Shown: in pieces, positions 37,985 to 47,403 of the stretch
Position numbering within the stretch: position 1 is the first letter of the stretch
Layout of the letters: each line of letters starts with the position of its first letter
From: Actinomycetes bacterium
Lineage (GTDB): Bacteria > Actinomycetota > Acidimicrobiia > Acidimicrobiales > JAMCQF01
Direction: 5' to 3'
Assembly: GCA_021851885.1 (NCBI GenBank)
Contig: JAJZBS010000007.1
Coordinates: forward strand, 1 to 56,758
DNA: 56,758 nucleotides
Translations under genes and position numbers: made by a program
Notes under the pieces: generated by a model
The model's input: the letters and a program-made list of their open reading frames with translations, nothing else
The model's database searches: none
Told to the model about the DNA's origin: nothing

Positions 37985-38377
37985 TCAGGTCGCGTGCGGT
38001 CCTCGTGCGTGCGGGCGGTTCCCCCCCGCCGACCTGCCAGCGCCGAGGACCGCTCCACGCGACACCCGGGCGCCGTCGGAGCCCTGTCGCTCGGCCGCTT
38101 CGAGAAACAGTGCCCGCCGCGGGCAGTCGCGCACGGCCCTGCGCGCAAGGTCCAACAGCGGCGGGGGCACGACTCCGTCGGCGAGGACGGGGTAACCCCA
38201 TTCGTCCAATCCGACCATCTCCGGAAGGAGCTCGGCACAGTACCCGAAGGCGTCGCACGCCACGGGGTCGACGCGCAAGCGCATCATCCTCATCGCAGCG
38301 CACTCGATTGCCGTTCCGCCTCCGACGCACGCCGGGATGGCAGCGGCAGGATTGGCATCCGGGCTTGCGAGGAGCAC
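37985..38377 (-). CDS. Small ferredoxin ([3Fe-4S]-type Cys pattern)
   Basis: MRLRVDPVACDAFGYCAELLPEMVGLDEWGYPVL...AVRDCPRRALFLE; C-x5-C...CP. True start probably near 38284. Confidence 0.78.
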   Translation of the reverse strand: MLLASPDANPAAAIPACVGGGTAIECAAMRMMRLRVDPVACDAFGYCAELLPEMVGLDEWGYPVLADGVVPPPLLDLARRAVRDCPRRALFLEAAERQGSDGARVSRGAVLGAGRSAGGNRPHARGPHAT

Positions 38378-39648
38378 GGCGCGCCGCGGGCATGGTTGGC
38401 GACGTCTGTGGCAAACACGTCGAGAGCACTGCGAACGAAGCGCACCACGCCGTCGGGATGCCGGCAGGCCCCCCGGCCGGCGACCGCATCCAGGCGCTCG
38501 GCGAGTCGGGCCAGTGCCCTCTTCCCGCCGTCACCACGCTCGATCATCGATAGGTCGGAAGCGATCGCGGGGAGGCCAAAGACGCACGGCCCGCATTGGC
38601 CGGCGCTCTCTCCAGCCAGGTATCGCGCAATGCGCGCAACCTCGGCGAGCCCGCAGGCGGCCGCGGGGACTGCGGCGACGACACCTGCGCCCGGGCTTGC
38701 CCCGATCGCACGCAGAGCACGATCGGCGTAGGGCGTCCCAAGCTGTCCCGGGCGGATCCAGGTACCCCCGTAGCCACCGAGCAAGACCGCGCAGGGCTCT
38801 GTCGCACCGCCCGCCACGGCGAGCAGCGACGCGACCGACTGGCCGCGCTCGACCTCATAGACCCCCGGTTGAGCAACATCCCCGGAAATGGTGACGAGCG
38901 TGGTGCCGGGAGCATCGGCGGAGCCCGCCGAACGGAACCACGCGGCGCCGTGACGGGCGACCAAGGCGACATGGGCCAGCGTCTCGGCGTTGTGGACGAG
39001 CATCGCCCGGCGCCGTGCCACCAGGACGGTCCCCTTGCGGGCGCGGAAGAAGGGCCGAGCGATGCCGCCGGCGACATAGGAAGCGAGTGCGGACTCCTCG
39101 CCGCTGACATAGCCGGCCGGCGGGGCCGTGAGGCGCACGTCTGCACGCCCGAAAGCCCCCGGAGCCCGTTCCGCGATCGCGTCGACGAGGCTGTGCTGGC
39201 CACGAGGGTCGTCGTCGGCGACGCACACGACGATCTCGCCCGCGCCGACCGCCGATGCCACGAGCTGCGCCCCGTCGAGGACGAGGTGCGGCGCGTGCCG
39301 CAACAAGACCTTGTCCTTACCGCTCGCAGGCTCCCCCTCCATGGCGTTGACCACCACGGTCGGGCGCCGGGCATGCCGGGCCAGGTCCCATTTGAGAGCC
39401 GTGGGAAACCCGGCGCCGCCTCGACCGGTGAGCCCCGCATCGTGCACGTCGTCGGCGATATGGCGAGCCGCATCCCGGCCGAGATGGCCGTGGACGTCGA
39501 GGTGGGCGCCAAGGTCGGCCCTGCCATGAAGCACATGACACGCGAGCAGACGGCCTGCACCGGCGCGCACTCCGGTCGCGTCAACTATCGCCACCAGAGC
39601 CTCCGTTCCCGTTGGCGGGGGTTCGCCCCTCGCCCTCGCTGCCGCCAC
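38290..39648 (-). CDS. NuoF-like (51 kDa NADH dehydrogenase) flavoprotein
   Basis: GLTGRGGAGFPTALKWDLARHARRPTVVVNAMEGEPASGKDK; Fe-S region ESAGQCGPCVFGLPA; SLBB-like segment ISGDVAQPGVYEVERGQS. Confidence 0.87.
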   Translation of the reverse strand: MAAARARGEPPPTGTEALVAIVDATGVRAGAGRLLACHVLHGRADLGAHLDVHGHLGRDAARHIADDVHDAGLTGRGGAGFPTALKWDLARHARRPTVVVNAMEGEPASGKDKVLLRHAPHLVLDGAQLVASAVGAGEIVVCVADDDPRGQHSLVDAIAERAPGAFGRADVRLTAPPAGYVSGEESALASYVAGGIARPFFRARKGTVLVARRRAMLVHNAETLAHVALVARHGAAWFRSAGSADAPGTTLVTISGDVAQPGVYEVERGQSVASLLAVAGGATEPCAVLLGGYGGTWIRPGQLGTPYADRALRAIGASPGAGVVAAVPAAACGLAEVARIARYLAGESAGQCGPCVFGLPAIASDLSMIERGDGGKRALARLAERLDAVAGRGACRHPDGVVRFVRSALDVFATDVANHARGAPCSSQARMPILPLPSRRASEAERQSSALR

Positions 39649-40810
39649 CAGAGGTGCCGGGCACCCCGGCGATCGTCGCGAGCCGCCCCGTCACGTCGGA
39701 GCCCGAAATGGTCACGTCAAGCTGGAGCTCGAGAGGGTTGCCAAATTGATCCCGAAGCGACAGGCGCATCGCGGTACCTTCCAGCCCGGTGATCGTGCCG
39801 GTGTACATCTGCGGGGATGAGGGAGGCCCGAAGCTGACCGAGCTCGATGACATCTCGACGCCACCCTCCGGCGATGCCGACCCGATGATGACCGCGTCGA
39901 TTACGGCGTCGAGGGAGCCCTGGGTGTGCCCGCGGATCTCGACGTGGATCATGCCGAGCGCCTCAGAGGAATCGGCAACAGTCCCGGTGACCGCCGCGTC
40001 GTACGGCGGCGAAGGAAGCGTCGCGGATCCCGCCGTTGGGGCCGTGCCCGACGACCCTGGTGAAGCCGGCGTGGATGACGACGCTGGTGAGCCGGCCGGT
40101 GCCGTACCAGCCGGCGGCGTGCTGCCCCCGGCTGTGGAATGCGGCGCGAGCAGAGGCGCCGGCGTCCCTGCGCGCAGCGCCCATCCAGACCGCAGCGGGC
40201 CCGTCATGGTCCACGAGCCGACGAACGCGACGACGGCGACCGTCGCCGTCCCGGCGGCGAGCCGCACCGGAGGGCGACCGGCTCCGGCGGCCAAGCGCCA
40301 ACCGAGAGCCGCGAGGATGGCCACGACGCAGGCGATCGCGACGGTCAGCATCCATCCGAGATGCGGATCCGTACCGGTGCCCAATCCGTGAACGAGAGCG
40401 ATCGGCCAGCATGCGTAGGTGAGCCAGTGGAGGGAGCGCCATGTGCGGGAAGGGATCTTGTGCCGCAGCAGGCTCGAGACCACGATCGCTATCAGAAGAT
40501 CGACGGCGATCGTTCCCAGGCCGAGCCACACACGGCGGTACGAGGAGGTGAAGGGGACGACGACCGATATCCAGCCGATCGGGGCGAAGGTGTCCGAGAC
40601 CGCTGTGACGACGTGCAGCGCGATGAAGGCCGTCGAGAGCAGTGCGAAGCGCTTGTGCAGGTCCTGGAGAGCGAAGCGCGGCCAGCCCTCGGTTGCCACC
40701 CGCAGCGACGTCACGATGCCGAGGACGACGCTGGCCGTCAGGAGCAACAGGGCGACGACGCCGGAGGCACGCGTCGTGTACCAGAGCCAAGGGGAGGACG
40801 TCGCGATCAA
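39581..40810 (-). CDS. Ferric reductase-like transmembrane domain protein with periplasmic C-terminal domain
   Basis: Multi-TM with His-bearing helices: LHKRFALLSTAFIALHVVTAVSD, WRSLHWLTYACWPIALVHGLGTGTD; C-terminal beta-type domain. Confidence 0.83.
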   Translation of the reverse strand: MIATSSPWLWYTTRASGVVALLLLTASVVLGIVTSLRVATEGWPRFALQDLHKRFALLSTAFIALHVVTAVSDTFAPIGWISVVVPFTSSYRRVWLGLGTIAVDLLIAIVVSSLLRHKIPSRTWRSLHWLTYACWPIALVHGLGTGTDPHLGWMLTVAIACVVAILAALGWRLAAGAGRPPVRLAAGTATVAVVAFVGSWTMTGPLRSGWALRAGTPAPLLAPHSTAGGSTPPAGTAPAGSPASSSTPASPGSSGTAPTAGSATLPSPPYDAAVTGTVADSSEALGMIHVEIRGHTQGSLDAVIDAVIIGSASPEGGVEMSSSSVSFGPPSSPQMYTGTITGLEGTAMRLSLRDQFGNPLELQLDVTISGSDVTGRLATIAGVPGTSGGGSEGEGRTPANGNGGSGGDS

Positions 40811-40832
40811 CGCGCGCCCCAGGTGTCGCCGT

Positions 40833-41183
40833 TCACCAGCTCGTTCCTCCCGACACGGCCACCGGGGACTGCTGGCTCGCCACCGGAGGGCTCGTCGGCG
40901 GCGTCAGTGACGTGCCGGAGGCGCTGGCACCCGTCTGCGGAGCGGAAGCGGTCGCGCCCGGCGCCGTCCCTACCGGGGGTAGGGCGCCCGAGCCGGAGAC
41001 GGACGTGGGTGGTGCCGTCCTCGACGATGACGATCGGCCGGGGATCTCGTGCGCGACAACGCCCATGAGGACGGCGAGCGCGGCAACAGCCGCGACAGCC
41101 GTGCGGCGGAAAGCGCGCCGGACGCGATCGAAGGCCATGTCGCGCCTGTCCTCGCTTGCCGTGTCCCGGTACATGGCCGTCAT
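40833..41183 (-). CDS. Small single-TM protein with Pro/Ser/Thr-rich tail
   Basis: MTAMYRDTASEDRRDMAFDRVRRAFRRTAVAAVAALAVLMGVVAHEIPG...; within the redox cluster. Confidence 0.55.
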   Translation of the reverse strand: MTAMYRDTASEDRRDMAFDRVRRAFRRTAVAAVAALAVLMGVVAHEIPGRSSSSRTAPPTSVSGSGALPPVGTAPGATASAPQTGASASGTSLTPPTSPPVASQQSPVAVSGGTSW

Positions 41184-41238
41184 CTCCGAGCTCCTGGTGC
41201 CGGGATTGCACTCTCCCGGACGCCACTCCTCGCAGCGA

Positions 41239-42225
41239 TCACTTGAACGGCTGGACGAGCCACGGTCCCACCCTCCCGAGGAGGAGGAGCCCCAGCGGGA
41301 CGCCGAGCGCGACGCTGGTGACGACCGCCCATCGCCGCGCGCCGGCACCGGTGACGTCCCGACGTGTCGCATAGAGCCAGTCACGCGGTGCGAAGCGCGC
41401 TGTTTCCAGCAGGTGGCCGAGAACGTGAACGACCATCGCGCCAAACCAGAGGACAAACGTCGCTTTGTGGAGGAAGAGCATTTCTCCCCGCAGAGACGGG
41501 CCGACGACGAGAAGGGCGATCCCCGTCAAGATGACCGCAAGCGTCAAGACGACGACAAAGGGACCGAGCAACCGCAGGAGTGGTGCAGGTGGCCCCTTGC
41601 GCCGGTAGGCCGGCGCGCCCAGGTAGTAGCGCGAGAAACGGTAACCGGTCGTTGCGATCTTCAAGAGCACGGGTGGTATGAGGAGCATCCCGATGAACAC
41701 GTGGAACGACAGCAGCTGCCGCACCCGCAGGATCGTGAGGCCTTCTGCTGCAAAGAGGACGAACAGGGTCGCTCCCGTTGCCGCCGTCAATCGCGTGTTG
41801 GACTCGACGCCAGCTGATCCACGGCGCTCCGTACGCGTGCTCCAGGGCTCCGGCTGGGCCTCGACCACTTCCGGCGAGTGCACCTGCGAAGAGATCACCC
41901 GAGGCGCCACCGGGTGCCGCGCCGGCATCTGTTCACCTTGAGAGTCGCCGAGCGATTCACGGCGCGTAGCAGCAGTGACGCGTGCCAATCGCTCCGGGGA
42001 TAGGCGCTCTTGGATCGAGCGATCCCGGGACAGGCGATCGGATGCTGGGCGCACCCGCACAGCCCGCTCCCGGCTCATGCGCTCCCGGCTCATGCGCTCG
42101 CGGGACAGGCGCTCCCTGTTCTCCCTCTCGCGCGCAACCAGCTCTCGAGCTCTGCGCTCCTCTGCGAGCCGCCGGGGAGTGGGCGTGGGAGGAAGGGCGC
42201 GCGGGCTACGAGGCGGGAACGCCAT
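41239..42225 (-). CDS. b-type cytochrome-like (DUF4405/cyt b561-like) membrane protein with N-terminal ExxxR pentad-repeat region
   Basis: C-terminal 4+ TM with LSFHVFIGMLLIPPVLLKI and LFLHKATFVLWFGAMVVHVLGHL; N-terminus RERLSRERMSRERMSRERAVR... Confidence 0.72.
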   Translation of the reverse strand: MAFPPRSPRALPPTPTPRRLAEERRARELVARERENRERLSRERMSRERMSRERAVRVRPASDRLSRDRSIQERLSPERLARVTAATRRESLGDSQGEQMPARHPVAPRVISSQVHSPEVVEAQPEPWSTRTERRGSAGVESNTRLTAATGATLFVLFAAEGLTILRVRQLLSFHVFIGMLLIPPVLLKIATTGYRFSRYYLGAPAYRRKGPPAPLLRLLGPFVVVLTLAVILTGIALLVVGPSLRGEMLFLHKATFVLWFGAMVVHVLGHLLETARFAPRDWLYATRRDVTGAGARRWAVVTSVALGVPLGLLLLGRVGPWLVQPFK

Positions 42226-42426
42226 GGCGCAAAGGCTACGGTGAATTCCTTACATGACCGTGAAGGTCGCCCCTGCCGCGAGGCTCACCTGCCGCACCGT
42301 GCCGGCCCCGCACGTTCTCAACCTGCTGCGAGCATGCACACAGCAACCAGGGTGCCCGATCGCCACGGACCGGCGACCAGGACGGCCCCGGGCGAGCCGG
42401 GGGCGTCGTGACGACCTCGTCGCGTC

Positions 42427-43473
42427 CTAGGAGCGCCGCCCCCGCTCTTCGGTCGTTTCGGCGGGCCAGCCCCCGACTGTCGTGACGGTGCCGTCGGCGG
42501 CCACCAGGCGCGCCGGCAGGCCTAGGCGCTCCAGACGTCCCGGTGCCCTCGTACCCCAGACGATCGCAGCGGTGCTGGCCGCGTTGGCGTCCACACACGA
42601 TGCCGCCGCCACCGAGACGAGTTGCCACCGCCAGGGCGCGACCTTGCCCGTCGCCGGGTCGACGATGTGATGGACGCGGCGGCCTCCGTTGCGCCAGGAC
42701 CGTATCTCGGTGCTCGAGCTCGCGAGGCCTCCCGACGTCACGCTCACCGTCGCCTGAACGTCAGACGCCGCCGACGACGAGTCGACGGCGATCCCGACAA
42801 TCCACCCGCCGGCGGGAGAGGCACCCGCCGTTGCAATGTCCCCGCCGATGCTCACAAGCACGCCCTCGACGCCCGCTGCCGCGGCGGCCGTGGCGGCGCG
42901 GTCTGCAGCGAGCGCCTTCGCCGTCGCGTCAAGATCGAGGACGACCCCGCGCGGCACCTTCACCGATCGATCCTCCTCGCACAAGGTGATGCAGCGCCAT
43001 CCCGGAGCCCGACCACTTGCAGTGGGCGCCTGGTCCCCCCGGTCGCGCTCCCAACCGGGTTCCGGCGGCCCAGTGCATGCATCAGTCTGTTTGAGCGAGA
43101 CGACCTCGGCGAAGTCCCGGTCGTATCCGAGGGCAACGACAGCCGCGCCGACTGTCGGGTCGACCGCGCCGCTCGTCCTGGCTGCGACAGCGCACGATGT
43201 CGCGATCGCGTGGTACAAGAGAGCGCCCACCTTGACGGTCTCCCCGGCTCGCGCGTTGAGACCGCAGAGCTCTGCGTCAGCACGGAATCGACTGCACGCG
43301 TCGTCGATCGCGTCGATCTCTGCCATCGCAGCCCGTCGGGCTGCGTCGAGATCGGATCCAGGCGTCACGGCGACGACCACCTCGGTCCCGAGGGCGCGCG
43401 CCGACCACGTGGCGGCCGTCACCCTCCCGGATTCGATCGAGCCGACATGGTGAAGAAGTCCCTGGTCCACCAC
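42427..43473 (-). CDS. apbE: FAD:protein FMN transferase
   Basis: DACSRFRADAELCGLNARAGETVKV, VLDLDATAKALAADRAA, VLVSIGGDIATAG, HHIVDPATGKVAP. Confidence 0.92.
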   Translation of the reverse strand: MVDQGLLHHVGSIESGRVTAATWSARALGTEVVVAVTPGSDLDAARRAAMAEIDAIDDACSRFRADAELCGLNARAGETVKVGALLYHAIATSCAVAARTSGAVDPTVGAAVVALGYDRDFAEVVSLKQTDACTGPPEPGWERDRGDQAPTASGRAPGWRCITLCEEDRSVKVPRGVVLDLDATAKALAADRAATAAAAAGVEGVLVSIGGDIATAGASPAGGWIVGIAVDSSSAASDVQATVSVTSGGLASSSTEIRSWRNGGRRVHHIVDPATGKVAPWRWQLVSVAAASCVDANAASTAAIVWGTRAPGRLERLGLPARLVAADGTVTTVGGWPAETTEERGRRS

Positions 43474-44723
43474 GACTGGAAGTAACGCGACGGCGGCGCC
43501 GACATGTTCGACAAGAGGTCGGCACCGTTGGTGGAGTTTGCGGGGCCGCCGGGCGTCGACGGGGCGTAGGTGGCGAAGTTAACCCAGTCGATGTTGATGT
43601 CGAGCTCCATGCCGCGCACCGCGCCCGCACGAACGAGGAGGTTGGCCAGATCCGTGATGTTGAGGTATGGCCCCGCGACGTAGACGAGCGCGCCGTTGGC
43701 GGTCACGCCGACCCCCGACCGCCACACGTAGATCTGATTCCCTAGGGTCAAACCCCATTTCGTCGTGTCGTTCGCGTTCAATCCAGCTACCGGTTGGCCG
43801 TGGCTGACCAGCAAGGCGAGGTTCTGGCGGACAGAGACGACATTGGGCGTCATCGAGACGTCCGACCCCCATGCGCCAACGGTTGCGTCACCGTTCTTGT
43901 AGATGACGAACGAAGCCCCTCCCTGCCGGAGCGGGATCACCGTCTGCCCCTGTGTGTAGTAACCGCCGTTGGAGTCCGACATGAGGAAGCCGGCGTTGAA
44001 CGCGGCCACGAGGCTCGTCGCCGCGTTCGGGCCGATCGGCGCCGTATAGCGCCACGGACCGCCTCCAGGGATAGTGCTGCCCGAGTACAGCGTCGCCCGC
44101 AACAGCTTCGGGTCCATCCACGCGATGCCCGCGACCACGCTCGTGTGGACGGCATCCGGCGTCAGGTAGGTCTCATAGACGGCCGGGATCCCTGCGACGG
44201 TGCGGCCGGCCGGCTGCCACTGGCCTTCACCGGCGAAAGTCGCCGCTCCAAAGGGCTGCAGGGCGGCGGGCTCGGGGAGGTGCGGTATGGAGACAGATAC
44301 CGGAGCGCTCGGCGTGACCTTGTGGTGCGCAGGCACGACCCCGCGTGCCGGTTGGCCTCCAACGGGTGGCGGATGGTGGCCATACCAGGTGTTCTCGGCC
44401 CAGACGACGATTGAGGCGCCACCGTGGCCACGGAACCACTCGGCAGCACGACCGGCCAGCGAGACCCCCATGGCAGGGTTGGTCATCGCTCCGGCAAACG
44501 ACCACCAGACGGGGGTGAGCAGCACGACGACCGCCATGGCGATGCTGGTCACCTTGTGGCGCGCTGCCCAGCTCCGCCGACGGTGGTCCGTCACGGCGGA
44601 GCGCCGCAGTGGGCGCGCGGGGGGCGGGGGAAGACCGAGACGGTAGGTCTCTGGCTCTCCCCCGACAACGCGCAGTGGTTTCCGCGCGCGAGTAGAACGC
44701 GCATCGTCACTCGTGGGGGGCAC
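43419..44723 (-). CDS. Phosphodiester glycosidase (NAGPA) family protein
   Basis: AAFNAGFLMSDSNGGYYTQGQTVIPLRQGGASFVIYKNGDATVGAWG...MELDINIDWVNFATY; N-terminal TM. Confidence 0.82.
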   Translation of the reverse strand: MPPTSDDARSTRARKPLRVVGGEPETYRLGLPPPPARPLRRSAVTDHRRRSWAARHKVTSIAMAVVVLLTPVWWSFAGAMTNPAMGVSLAGRAAEWFRGHGGASIVVWAENTWYGHHPPPVGGQPARGVVPAHHKVTPSAPVSVSIPHLPEPAALQPFGAATFAGEGQWQPAGRTVAGIPAVYETYLTPDAVHTSVVAGIAWMDPKLLRATLYSGSTIPGGGPWRYTAPIGPNAATSLVAAFNAGFLMSDSNGGYYTQGQTVIPLRQGGASFVIYKNGDATVGAWGSDVSMTPNVVSVRQNLALLVSHGQPVAGLNANDTTKWGLTLGNQIYVWRSGVGVTANGALVYVAGPYLNITDLANLLVRAGAVRGMELDINIDWVNFATYAPSTPGGPANSTNGADLLSNMSAPPSRYFQSWWTRDFFTMSARSNPGG

Positions 44724-44890
44724 TGGGTAAGAAGTGTACGGGCTTCTCCTTACAGCCGGGTGAAGGCCCGCTGGAATTTTCGACCGCCCGCACCGCAGCG
44801 GGTCGACGACCTGGGGCTCCCTCTAGGCTGGACATCTGTGTGCAGGCCGTTTCGCACCGCTTCGAGGCACGAACCCACAGGAGGGTTCTC

Positions 44891-45559
44891 GTGAGGATCC
44901 TCGTGGCCGAGGACGACGCGGCGCTGCGGTCGGTGCTCGAGAGGGGCCTGCGCGAGCACGGCTACGTCGTGGACGCCGTCGCGGACGGGGACTGGGCTCT
45001 CATGCTCCTGCGTCTCAACGAGTACGAAGTCGCCGTCATCGACTGGCGGATGCCGAAAGTCTCCGGCCTCGACGTCGTCCGGGGGTTGCGCCGTGGCGGG
45101 AACCCGTTACCCGTCCTCATGCTCACAGCGCGCGACACGCCGTCCGACCGTGTGACCGGCCTCGACGAAGGGGCTGACGACTACCTGGTCAAGCCGTTCG
45201 ACTTTTCCGAGCTCCTCGCGCGCCTGCGCGCCCTGCAGAGGCGTTCACCCGCGCTCCAGCCGACCCGCTTGGTCGTCGGCGAGCTCGAGTACGACCCGGC
45301 GACGCGCGAAGTGCGCATCGGAGCGCAACGGCCGCAGCTCACCGCGACCGAGCTTGCCATCCTCGAAGTCCTCATGCGCAAGTCCCCTGCCGTCGTGCGT
45401 CGACGCTCCATCGCGCTGCACGTCTGGGAGGAAGAAGCCGACACGCTCGGTTCCAACACCATCGACGTCCACCTCGCCCGCATCCGGGCGAAGCTCGCCG
45501 CCGGTCACGTGCAGATCGAGACAGTGCGCGGCGTGGGTTACAGGATCGTGCCCGCGTGA
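44891..45559 (+). CDS. OmpR-family response regulator
   Basis: GTG start; VRILVAEDDAALRSVLERGLREHGYVVDAVADG receiver; winged helix EEEADTLGSNTIDVHLARIRAKL. Confidence 0.95.
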   Translation: MRILVAEDDAALRSVLERGLREHGYVVDAVADGDWALMLLRLNEYEVAVIDWRMPKVSGLDVVRGLRRGGNPLPVLMLTARDTPSDRVTGLDEGADDYLVKPFDFSELLARLRALQRRSPALQPTRLVVGELEYDPATREVRIGAQRPQLTATELAILEVLMRKSPAVVRRRSIALHVWEEEADTLGSNTIDVHLARIRAKLAAGHVQIETVRGVGYRIVPA

Positions 45560-46917
45560 TGCGCTGGACCCGAACCAAGGGCTCACAGTTCGCTCGCTCG
45601 GTACGTGTCGCCGCCGTCGCCGCATTGGCCGTCGCGATCCTTTACACGACGCTCACCGTCGTCTTCGACATCGTCAATCGCCAGCACCTCCTGAGCGGCG
45701 TCGACGCGCAACTCTCGGAGCACCTCTCGTTCGCGACGGGGCGCGGTGACCTGAGCGTCCAGCCACCTGTCGTCGACGACGACCATGACATCGAAGCCCC
45801 GCCGGTGATCCTCTGGCGGATCGATCCGGGTGGGCACGTCATCTCCTTGAGCGATGGCGCCCCCGGACTGCCCAAAAGCGCGTGGACGCGTGCACGCCAG
45901 CCGATCACCCAGTCGCTCAACGGGACGTCCTTCCGGCTGCTCGCCATCCAGTCCCACGGCAAGTTGCTGGTTGCCGGCCAGAGCCTGGCCGACACCGAGC
46001 ACCTCGAGGACGTCCTCATCGCCGCCGAGCTCGTCGCGGGGCCCGTCCTCATCCTTGCAATGTTCCTCGGCGCTCTCGTGATCGGTCTCATGGCGTCTCG
46101 ACCGATCGAGCAAGCGCGACGCCGCCAGCTCGATTTCACCGCCGACGCATCCCACGAGCTGCGCACGCCCCTCAGCGTGATCGAAGCAGAAATCGATCTC
46201 GCGCTCGGGACGACCCGGGACGCCTCGGAGTACCAGGACGTGCTCAAGCGCGTCAGCAGCGAGAGCCTCCGGCTACGCCATATCGTCGACGATCTTCTCT
46301 GGCTTGCGCGTTTCGACTCCGCGCCACCGCCCCCGGGGGCAGAGCCGGTCGACGTGGCGACGGCTGCACGTGCCTGCGCGGACCGGTTCGCGAGTGTCGC
46401 GCGCGCGCGGGTCATCGATCTCTCGGTGCACCGCAACGGCGGTGACCTGGCGTGGATCAACGCGCCGGCCGAATGGATCGACCGGCTTGCAGGCGTCCTC
46501 GTCGACAACGCCTGCCGGTATGCGGGCGAGCGGGGAGCCGTGCGCGTCATCGTCGCCACGCACGGCAACAGCGTCACCCTCGCCGTGGAGGACAGCGGGC
46601 CTGGCATCCCCGACGACCAGCGGCCGCTCCTGTTTGACCGGTTCCACCGCGCGACGGCCGAAGGAGCTGGAACAGGTCTCGGCCTCGCGATCGCCGACGC
46701 CGTCGTACGCTCGACCGGCGGGCGCTGGAAGATCGACGACGCTCCCGGTGGCGGTGCCCACATGGAGGTCGTCTGGCACCGTCACCATGGGCGCGAGCCC
46801 GGTGGAACGCTCGGCCCCCGGCGTGTGTCAGCGGCGAAGGAGCAGCCGCTGGCGCCGCGTGCCGGCGATGGCGACGGCGAGCCCGAAGACACCCACGTCC
46901 CGCAGCACGAGGTCTGA
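45556..46917 (+). CDS. Sensor histidine kinase
   Basis: FTADASHELRTPLSVIEAEIDLAL H-box; VEDSGPGIPDDQRPLLFDRFHRA; overlaps response regulator. Confidence 0.95.
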   Translation: MMRWTRTKGSQFARSVRVAAVAALAVAILYTTLTVVFDIVNRQHLLSGVDAQLSEHLSFATGRGDLSVQPPVVDDDHDIEAPPVILWRIDPGGHVISLSDGAPGLPKSAWTRARQPITQSLNGTSFRLLAIQSHGKLLVAGQSLADTEHLEDVLIAAELVAGPVLILAMFLGALVIGLMASRPIEQARRRQLDFTADASHELRTPLSVIEAEIDLALGTTRDASEYQDVLKRVSSESLRLRHIVDDLLWLARFDSAPPPPGAEPVDVATAARACADRFASVARARVIDLSVHRNGGDLAWINAPAEWIDRLAGVLVDNACRYAGERGAVRVIVATHGNSVTLAVEDSGPGIPDDQRPLLFDRFHRATAEGAGTGLGLAIADAVVRSTGGRWKIDDAPGGGAHMEVVWHRHHGREPGGTLGPRRVSAAKEQPLAPRAGDGDGEPEDTHVPQHEV

Positions 46918-47403
46918 CAGGCCCCCCGCCACGGTCAGGGAGACGACGATCTCGAAGAGCATGACGGCCGCAACGAAAGCGGCCAGTCGCGGCGCGATCC
47001 CGACGGCAAGGGCAGCCGCAAGGAGAAGGAGGACCCATCCGTGCGCGAGGACGAGGACTTCCGACGCTTGCGAGGTGGCGGACAGGAGAGGTACGTAGCC
47101 GGTCCATAGGCCGGGCGCGACCAGCTCGTGATAGCCAAACCAGGCGAGGACGAGACCGAGGAGGACCCGCGCGGCGGTCGGCGCCCACGCCTCCACGGCC
47201 AGGCCGGTGCGATCGATGATGGCGTGGAGACCGCGTGCGGTCTCCGAATGCGCGGGCCTCTTGCCTACAGTGCGCTCGCCCCGGTCAGCGGCCACCGGAG
47301 TCGAAGCGCGCGCGCCGCCAACCGTTCTCGCCGAGCCTTTCGTTGCGCGCCGCGGCCCGGAAGGCCTGACCGGGATGCGCGCCGCGGAGCGGCCGTTGCT
47401 CAT
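46828..47403 (-). CDS. DoxX-like small membrane protein
   Basis: ARVLLGLVLAWFGYHELVAPGLWTGYVPLL, multi-TM; short C-terminal overlap with histidine kinase. Confidence 0.65.
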   Translation of the reverse strand: MSNGRSAARIPVRPSGPRRATKGSARTVGGARASTPVAADRGERTVGKRPAHSETARGLHAIIDRTGLAVEAWAPTAARVLLGLVLAWFGYHELVAPGLWTGYVPLLSATSQASEVLVLAHGWVLLLLAAALAVGIAPRLAAFVAAVMLFEIVVSLTVAGGLSDLVLRDVGVFGLAVAIAGTRRQRLLLRR

